DNA from: Niveispirillum sp.
GTDB taxonomy: Bacteria; Pseudomonadota; Alphaproteobacteria; Azospirillales; Azospirillaceae
DNA: 64,000 nucleotides
NCBI RefSeq assembly: GCF_017996735.1
Contig: NZ_JAGOGJ010000015.1
Location: forward strand, 1-64,000
Direction of reading: 5' to 3'
Shown here: positions 58,983 to 64,000 of the stretch, one piece after another
Position numbering within the stretch: position 1 is the first letter of the stretch
How the letters are laid out: every line of letters begins with the position of its first letter
Notes under the pieces: model-generated
The model's input: the letters and a program-made list of their open reading frames with translations, nothing else
The model's database searches: none
What the model was told of the DNA's origin: nothing
Made by a program: the position numbers and the translations under genes

Positions 58983-60611
58983 GTGGCAGCGCGACAAACC
59001 GAAGTTCTCATCTGCGGAGCGGGGCCGGCGGGCCTGGCACTGGCGATCGAACTGGGAAGCCGGGGGATCGATTGCATCGTCGTGGAACGGAACGACCGCG
59101 TCGGCTATGCACCCCGCGCGAAGACGACGCATACCCGCACACGCGAGCATTTCCGGCGCTGGGGCATCGCCAACGACCTGGCCACGGCCGCACCCTTCGG
59201 GCTGGACTATCCGTCGGATGTCCATTTCGTCACGCGCCTGTCGGGCTATAGCCTTGCCATCATCAGGGACGCGTTCAACTGCGCGCCCGGACGCAATGAG
59301 CTTTATGCCGAACATTCGCAGTGGATACCGCAATACCGGGTTGAAGAAGTCCTGCGCACGCATGCAGGCTCCCTGGCGACGGTCGACATCCTGTTCGAAC
59401 ATGAGTTCGTCTCCGCCGGGCAGGATGAGACGGGCGTGACCTGCCATATCCGCGATATCAGGGCGGCCAGCCGGATCGATATCGAGTGTCATTATCTGGT
59501 CGGTGCCGACGGAGCCCGCTCGGCGATCCGTGATCTGATCGGGGCGCAGATGCAAGGCCGGTACGGCCTTGCGCACGCGTACAATATCGTTTTCCGGGCT
59601 CCGGGCCTGGCGGCGATGCACGCTCACGGACCCGGCATCATGTACTGGCAGACGAATCCGGACGTGCCGGGCATGATCGGGCCCATGGACAAGGATGACC
59701 TCTGGTATTTCATGCCGGGCAAGATTCCCGGCCTCGACCGGATCGACCTTGCAACCGCCGCCGACCTCATCCGGCGCGCGACGGGCATCGACGTTCCCTA
59801 CGAGGTTCTGAGCGCCGATGAATGGGCCGCCAGCGAATTCATCGCCGACAAATATAGCGACCGCCGCATCTTCCTGATCGGCGATGCCTGCCATCTGCAT
59901 CCTCCCACTGGCGGCTATGGGATGAACATGGGCATCTCGGACGCGGTCGATCTTGGATGGAAGATGGCGGCGGTCCTGCGGAACTGGGGCGGCAAATACC
60001 TGCTGGGCTCCTATGAACAGGAGCGCAGGCCCGTCCACCGTCGGGTGATCGACGCCGCCCTGTCCAATTTTTCCACGGTGTCGCTTCATCTGGCGATCCC
60101 GCCGGCGATCGAAGAGGATTCACAGGAAGGCGCAGCGGTCCGGGCGGAAGTCGGGGCCAGGCTGGCCGACGGGCGTTTGCAGGAATTCCGCAGCCTCGGT
60201 GTCATGCTGGGATGCAGCTACGACGCTTCCCCGATTACCGCCAGCGAGCCGGGCGGACGGCCCGACGACCCTTCGATGCGCGACTATGAGCCGACCGCCC
60301 GGCCAGGCGCCCGGGCTCCGCACGGCTGGCTGTCGGACGGGCGGTCGCTGTACGATCTGTTCGGCCCGGGCTTCACCCTGCTGAGCTTCGGCCATGGCCC
60401 CGACCTGGAATGCCAGCGTGCCGAAGCGGATGCGGCCTCGTCGGGTATCCCGCTAACGACCGTGCGGATCGATGACGGGAAAATCGCCGCGCTGTACGAA
60501 CAGCGGCTTGCCCTGATCCGCCCCGACCAGCACGTCGCCTGGCGCGGGAACCTTTGGGAAGGGCCCCGGATCCTGATGCGCGCCACGGGCCAACTCAACA
60601 GCGCCGATTGA
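58983..60611 (+). CDS. FAD-dependent aromatic monooxygenase (PheA/TfdB/MhpA type)
   Basis: Flavoprotein hydroxylase of about 542 residues using NAD(P)H and O2. FAD motif VLICGAGPAGLALAIELG at the N-terminus, the DG motif in YLVGADGARSAIRD, the GD motif in IFLIGDACHLHPPTGGYG, and a C-terminal thioredoxin-like domain (HGWLSDGRSLYDLFGPGFTL). This is the layout of phenol hydroxylases and polyketide-type ring hydroxylases. I favour the GTG at 58983 because GGGGGA is well spaced; ATGs at 58968 and 58944 are alternatives. First gene of a plus-strand operon with a hotdog protein and a desaturase-like flavoprotein. Confidence 0.88.
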   Translation: MAARQTEVLICGAGPAGLALAIELGSRGIDCIVVERNDRVGYAPRAKTTHTRTREHFRRWGIANDLATAAPFGLDYPSDVHFVTRLSGYSLAIIRDAFNCAPGRNELYAEHSQWIPQYRVEEVLRTHAGSLATVDILFEHEFVSAGQDETGVTCHIRDIRAASRIDIECHYLVGADGARSAIRDLIGAQMQGRYGLAHAYNIVFRAPGLAAMHAHGPGIMYWQTNPDVPGMIGPMDKDDLWYFMPGKIPGLDRIDLATAADLIRRATGIDVPYEVLSADEWAASEFIADKYSDRRIFLIGDACHLHPPTGGYGMNMGISDAVDLGWKMAAVLRNWGGKYLLGSYEQERRPVHRRVIDAALSNFSTVSLHLAIPPAIEEDSQEGAAVRAEVGARLADGRLQEFRSLGVMLGCSYDASPITASEPGGRPDDPSMRDYEPTARPGARAPHGWLSDGRSLYDLFGPGFTLLSFGHGPDLECQRAEADAASSGIPLTTVRIDDGKIAALYEQRLALIRPDQHVAWRGNLWEGPRILMRATGQLNSAD

Positions 60612-60668
60612 ACGGCGGAACCGAACATTACCGCCGGCGCACCGCCCCGGCGGCGGAAGGGGGAGCAG

Positions 60669-61607
60669 ATGTATTTCACCACATCCATCGAGGAGGAAGG
60701 CGGCGTGCTGGTCGGTCCGGCGCGAAGCCCGCGGCAGATGCTGGCAGTGCAGGACGATGGCGGCCACGCCTCGATCCATGACGATGCCACCGCGCAGGCG
60801 ATCGGCTTCAAGGGCGGTACAATCGAAGGGCCGACACATTTCAGCCAGTTCGTGCCGCTGGCATTTGCCATCTGGGGAGAGCGCTGGCTGTCTCACGGCT
60901 GCCTGTCGGTCCACTACCGCGCGCCCGTCTTCGAGGGCGAACAGGTGCGGGCCTATCTGCGCCGGCCGCAGGGGGACGCCGTCATCACCGAAATCTGGAT
61001 GATGCGCGACGACGGGACTGAGATTCTGCGCGGCACCGCGTCGGTGGGACCGGACTTTCCGGCCTCTGCGCTGGATCGTCGCCTGACCGGGCTCCCGCCG
61101 CTCGCCGATCCCGTGATCCTCGCGGACGTCAAAATCGGCCAGCGCACGCCGCGCCGCCGCGTCCGCATGGATTTCGACCAGCATATGGGGGCGCTCTACC
61201 CGTTCACGCTGGCGGAAAAGCTGGCACGCATCACCGAACCGTCGCTGCTTTACGACGGTTCAGCCCATGCTTTCGGCAAGCCCGTCGTGCCGATGGAGAT
61301 GATCAGTGTCCTCATGCAATATACGGCACGCGAAGATGGCTATCGCGCCCGCGGACCGGTTGTCGGGCTGTTCGCCGATCAGGAGATCCGCCTGATCGAC
61401 GGGCCCATCCATGTCGGCGAGGATTACGACATCGAGCGGGAGATCGTGTTCCTGTCAGGCAGCCGGCGTACCGAGAGTGTCTGGATAAGCTCGACACTGT
61501 ACCGTGCGGGGACGATGCAACCCATTGCCCGGATGCTGCTCAACATCGCCTCGATCAAGGAGACCTATGCACCCTATGCCACAGAACATGCCGAGCTTTA
61601 TGGATAA
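60669..61607 (+). CDS. Double-hotdog, MaoC-like protein of unknown function
   Basis: 312-residue protein with two hotdog-like halves. The N-terminal half has HDDATAQAIGFKGGTIEGPT followed by HFSQF, recalling the D/H motif of MaoC (R-specific) enoyl-CoA hydratases. The C-terminal half reads as the related strand pattern (GPVVGLFADQEIRLIDGPIHVGED in pieces). I do not recognise a characterised close relative. It may hydrate or dehydrate a CoA ester or a ring enone made by the neighbours. GGGGGAGCAG precedes the ATG at 60669. Confidence 0.65.
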   Translation: MYFTTSIEEEGGVLVGPARSPRQMLAVQDDGGHASIHDDATAQAIGFKGGTIEGPTHFSQFVPLAFAIWGERWLSHGCLSVHYRAPVFEGEQVRAYLRRPQGDAVITEIWMMRDDGTEILRGTASVGPDFPASALDRRLTGLPPLADPVILADVKIGQRTPRRRVRMDFDQHMGALYPFTLAEKLARITEPSLLYDGSAHAFGKPVVPMEMISVLMQYTAREDGYRARGPVVGLFADQEIRLIDGPIHVGEDYDIEREIVFLSGSRRTESVWISSTLYRAGTMQPIARMLLNIASIKETYAPYATEHAELYG

Positions 61608-61753
61608 CGGCCCGGCCGGCCGCGGGTGGGAAAGTTACCCTGGAAACCCTGCCCGGCGGCTTGTATCAATGCCGGGTCAGCCGACAGCCGGGGCAAAGCG
61701 GTCCACGCCGGCCTGTTTCAGACCATAGGATCGAGCACCGGGTTGAGAGGCGG

Positions 61754-63265
61754 ATGCCAGAGCAATATGATATCGTCGTCATCGGGGCCGGGCATAACGG
61801 CCTCTGCGCCGCGCTCGATCTTGCGCGGGCCGGCCTTTCCGTCCGGGTGGTGGAAGCCGGTGCGAGTGTCGGGGGATGTGCAACGACCAGGGAACCGCTT
61901 CTGCCCGGGTTCCGCCACAGCCCGCACGCCAACGCTTTCCTGTTCGCCGACCTCATGCCCGAACGGATCAGCCCGGCGGCACTGAAGGTGGGGCTGCATC
62001 ATCCGGAAGCGCAACTGGGCGTGGCATTCGCCGATGGCCGGCCCCCGGCCATCCTGCACCGACCCGACCTTCTTGCCCGGACCCGCAGGAGCCTCGGTGT
62101 CCATTCACGAAAAGATGCGGCCACCTATGCCGAATTGAAGCTCCGCTCGGCCCGCCTCGGCGCGCTGATCGGCCGGGGCCTTTATATGGCGCCGGATCGC
62201 AAATGGTTCGTGGAACAGGCCGATGCAGTGCGCAGCCTGTTCAAAGGTCACGTCGATACGCGTTCTCTGGGAGAAGGCAGCGCCCGGATGCTGATCGACC
62301 GGCTGTTCGAGGCGCCGGCAGTACGCGTCCTTCTCTATCACCTTGCCACCGAGACGGGACTGGCGCTCGAAGAGCGCGGCGGCGACATCGCCTTTCTCGG
62401 CTATTCACTCTGGATCGCCGGCCGGTGGCGCGTTCCGGTTGGCGGCATGGGTGCCTATGCGACGGCACTGGGTGACGCCGCGCGCGCAGCCGGGGTCATG
62501 ATCACCTGCTCGACGGGTGTCGCGCGCGTCATCCTGGAGAACGGGCGGGCCGTCGGCGTCGAGACCAGGACCGGCGAGACCATCCGCGCGGCAATCGGCG
62601 TCGTGGCCGCCGCCCCCTTGCTGAACACCTTCGACGACATGGTGGCGGCGACAGCCATCTCACCCTCTGAGCAGGATGAGTTGGCCGCCTTCCGCCGACA
62701 ACGCCCCGGGTCGATTGCCGGTTCGCATTTCTGCCTGACGCAGGCACCCCATTACAAATCCGCCCGCCACGATCCGCAGATCGATGCCTGTCTCAAGACA
62801 ATCATCGGTCACGAGACGCCGGCCGATGTCCTGGCGAATGAGGCAGATATTCGGGCTGGATTGTTGCCGAAACCCGCTGGCGTGGTGCGCTTGCACAGCC
62901 TCTGGGACCCGACGCAAGCACCCTTCGGCCGGCATGTGGCCGGCGTGGATAGCCGTTTTCCTGCATTGAACTGTCTTGATCAAGACAGTTGGCGCATGGT
63001 CGAATCTGCGTTCCCCGACGCCTTCTGGGGCGTATGGAACCAGGCTCGGGCCGACAGCCCCGCACCGCCGCTGGCAATGTCGAGCGACTTTTCATCTCCA
63101 TTCGAGCGGCGCATGCTGGTGCGGATGGGACCGGACCAATATCGGACCAGCGTCCAGGGACTCTACCTCGCCGGTCCGGGGGTCTATCCCGGTGGCGGCG
63201 TGCACGGTGCCTGTGGCCGGAACGCCGCCCGCACAGTCCTGGCTGATGTCGGCGCGATGTCTTGA
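61754..63265 (+). CDS. Phytoene-desaturase-like FAD/NAD(P) oxidoreductase
   Basis: 503-residue flavoprotein with the FAD motif DIVVIGAGHNGLCAALDLARAG at the N-terminus (in two pieces), GGCATTREPLLPGFRHSPHA, a central segment YSLWIAGRWRVPVGGMGAYATA, and the C-terminal LYLAGPGVYPGGGVHGACGRNAA. This is the carotenoid isomerase/phytoene dehydrogenase-like group, which desaturates or isomerises hydrophobic polyenes and other lipids. GAGAGG lies just before the ATG at 61754. Third gene of the flavin monooxygenase operon; a LysR gene follows. Confidence 0.82.
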   Translation: MPEQYDIVVIGAGHNGLCAALDLARAGLSVRVVEAGASVGGCATTREPLLPGFRHSPHANAFLFADLMPERISPAALKVGLHHPEAQLGVAFADGRPPAILHRPDLLARTRRSLGVHSRKDAATYAELKLRSARLGALIGRGLYMAPDRKWFVEQADAVRSLFKGHVDTRSLGEGSARMLIDRLFEAPAVRVLLYHLATETGLALEERGGDIAFLGYSLWIAGRWRVPVGGMGAYATALGDAARAAGVMITCSTGVARVILENGRAVGVETRTGETIRAAIGVVAAAPLLNTFDDMVAATAISPSEQDELAAFRRQRPGSIAGSHFCLTQAPHYKSARHDPQIDACLKTIIGHETPADVLANEADIRAGLLPKPAGVVRLHSLWDPTQAPFGRHVAGVDSRFPALNCLDQDSWRMVESAFPDAFWGVWNQARADSPAPPLAMSSDFSSPFERRMLVRMGPDQYRTSVQGLYLAGPGVYPGGGVHGACGRNAARTVLADVGAMS

Positions 63266-63293
63266 GACAGCCCCATTGGGAGGACATAATCAT

Positions 63294-63323
63294 ATGGCAT
63301 CGGGTGTTGCCAACCCGGCATAG
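63294..63323 (+). other. Possible 9-codon leader ORF before the LysR gene
   Basis: ATG at 63294 with GGGAGGA at 63280-63286 upstream, reading MASGVANPA and stopping at 63321-63323. It could be a leader peptide or the leftover start of a lost gene. Confidence 0.25.
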
Positions 63324-63371
63324 GGTCGGTATGGTTCCCGTCCAATGGAAGACGGGCGTCTGGAGAGGTTG

Positions 63372-64000
63372 ATGAAGCTGAGCCATCTCCGAAACGTGGT
63401 GGCCATCGTCGAGCGAGGAAGCCTGCGGGCGGCCGCCAAGCATCTCGGTCTGGCGCAGCCCGCCATGTCGCGCAGTATCCGGGAACTGGAACAGGAACTG
63501 GGCGTCGTCCTTTTCGAGCGCAACAAATTTGGAATGGCGCCGACACCCGCTGGAGAAGTCTTCCTTCGTCGGGCGCGGAGCGTCCAAGCTGACCTGCAGC
63601 GCGGGTTGGACGAGATCGCGCAATTCAAGGGCGACGACCTCGGCAAACTGACCGTCGCCTTCTCTACCGCCGGTCTGGTCGTCATGCTGCCCAGGATCCT
63701 GCGCCCGTTCCGCAAGCGATTCCCAAAGGTGCGGGTAAAAGTGCTGGAAAGCTCCATGCCGGCCATCGAAGCGGACATGCGCGACGGCCTGGTCGATATG
63801 TATTATGGGCCCGTCCCCCAGGATTTCACGGACTCCTCGCTTGTCGTTGACCAATTGTTCGACAATCCGAGGATCGTCGTCGCACGGCCCGGGCATCCCT
63901 TGCGTGCGGCGACATCGCTCCATGAGCTTGCCCATGAATCGTGGGTGACCTCGCACATGACGATGTACTCAGATGGCGAAGTCCTTTCTATTTTCGAAGC
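63372..64000 (+). CDS. LysR-family transcriptional regulator, 3' end outside window
   Basis: The frame from the ATG at 63372 is open to the end of the window (about 209 codons). It begins MKLSHLRNVVAIVERGSL with the LysR helix-turn-helix (AAAKHLGLAQPAMSRSIREL, ELGVVLFERNKFG) and continues into the effector domain (KLTVAFSTAGLVVMLPRIL). GGAGAGG at 63362-63368 is the ribosome-binding site. The gene is cut by the window edge. It probably controls the preceding flavin monooxygenase operon or a gene further right. Confidence 0.88.
   Translation, partial: MKLSHLRNVVAIVERGSLRAAAKHLGLAQPAMSRSIRELEQELGVVLFERNKFGMAPTPAGEVFLRRARSVQADLQRGLDEIAQFKGDDLGKLTVAFSTAGLVVMLPRILRPFRKRFPKVRVKVLESSMPAIEADMRDGLVDMYYGPVPQDFTDSSLVVDQLFDNPRIVVARPGHPLRAATSLHELAHESWVTSHMTMYSDGEVLSIFE

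Overview
The window is GC-rich bacterial DNA packed with catabolic genes. A TonB-dependent receptor, a P450cam (CYP101)-type monooxygenase system and a ParB-like fragment resembling plasmid partition proteins of Alphaproteobacteria point to an alphaproteobacterium (sphingomonad- or Azospirillaceae-like), possibly on a megaplasmid or chromid. The taxon is an inference. No rRNA, tRNA or CRISPR was seen.

Layout. 0-2.6 kb: an Fe(II)/2-oxoglutarate dioxygenase (5' truncated) and a GMC oxidoreductase. 2.6-6.9 kb (minus): acyl-CoA dehydrogenase, Rieske oxygenase and a 3-ketosteroid-Delta1-dehydrogenase-like flavoprotein. 7.1-11 kb (plus): a beta-oxidation operon (fused hydratase/dehydrogenase, hydratase, carnitine-dehydrogenase-like enzyme). 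11-13.4 kb (minus): a tandem acyl-CoA dehydrogenase pair. 13.6-15.6 kb: two divergent IclR regulators. 15.7-19.4 kb (minus): hydratase, DUF35 protein, Ltp2-like thiolase-fold protein and an amidohydrolase. 19.7-23.1 kb: a true thiolase, an SDR and an acyl-CoA synthetase. 23.3-26.3 kb (plus): a 2-oxoacid dehydrogenase with a split E2. 26.4-32.9 kb: CMD-family protein, D-aminoacylase-type hydrolase, LysR, a second dioxygenase, an MFS carrier and a hydratase. 33-38.5 kb: hydratase, P450cam-like enzyme, ferredoxin, acyl-CoA ligase and ferredoxin reductase. 38.5-46.1 kb: SDR, PhyH dioxygenase, AraC regulator, SnoaL-like protein, alpha/beta hydrolase, SDR, TesB thioesterase and quinone oxidoreductase. 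46.1-49.1 kb: LysR and a 2,4-dienoyl-CoA-reductase-type flavoenzyme.

At 49.2-50.5 kb is a graveyard: an alcohol dehydrogenase pseudogene cut by a decayed IS66-family element, then a reversed parB-like fragment. To its right (50.5-58.6 kb, minus) lie GST, acetoacetyl-CoA-synthetase-like ligase, TonB receptor, P450, esterase and ferredoxin. Divergent to these (59-63.3 kb, plus) are a flavin monooxygenase, a double-hotdog protein and a phytoene-desaturase-like flavoprotein, followed by a truncated LysR gene.

Working model (inference): the left island takes up an alicyclic, terpenoid- or steroid-like substrate, hydroxylates it (P450, dioxygenases, Rieske), oxidises it (GMC, SDRs, KstD-like), activates it to CoA thioesters (two ligases) and shortens it by beta-oxidation, with a retro-aldol step likely at the Ltp2-like/DUF35 pair. 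The right island looks like a second, separately acquired pathway. Regulation is local: two IclR, three LysR and one AraC protein, each next to a divergent promoter or target operon.
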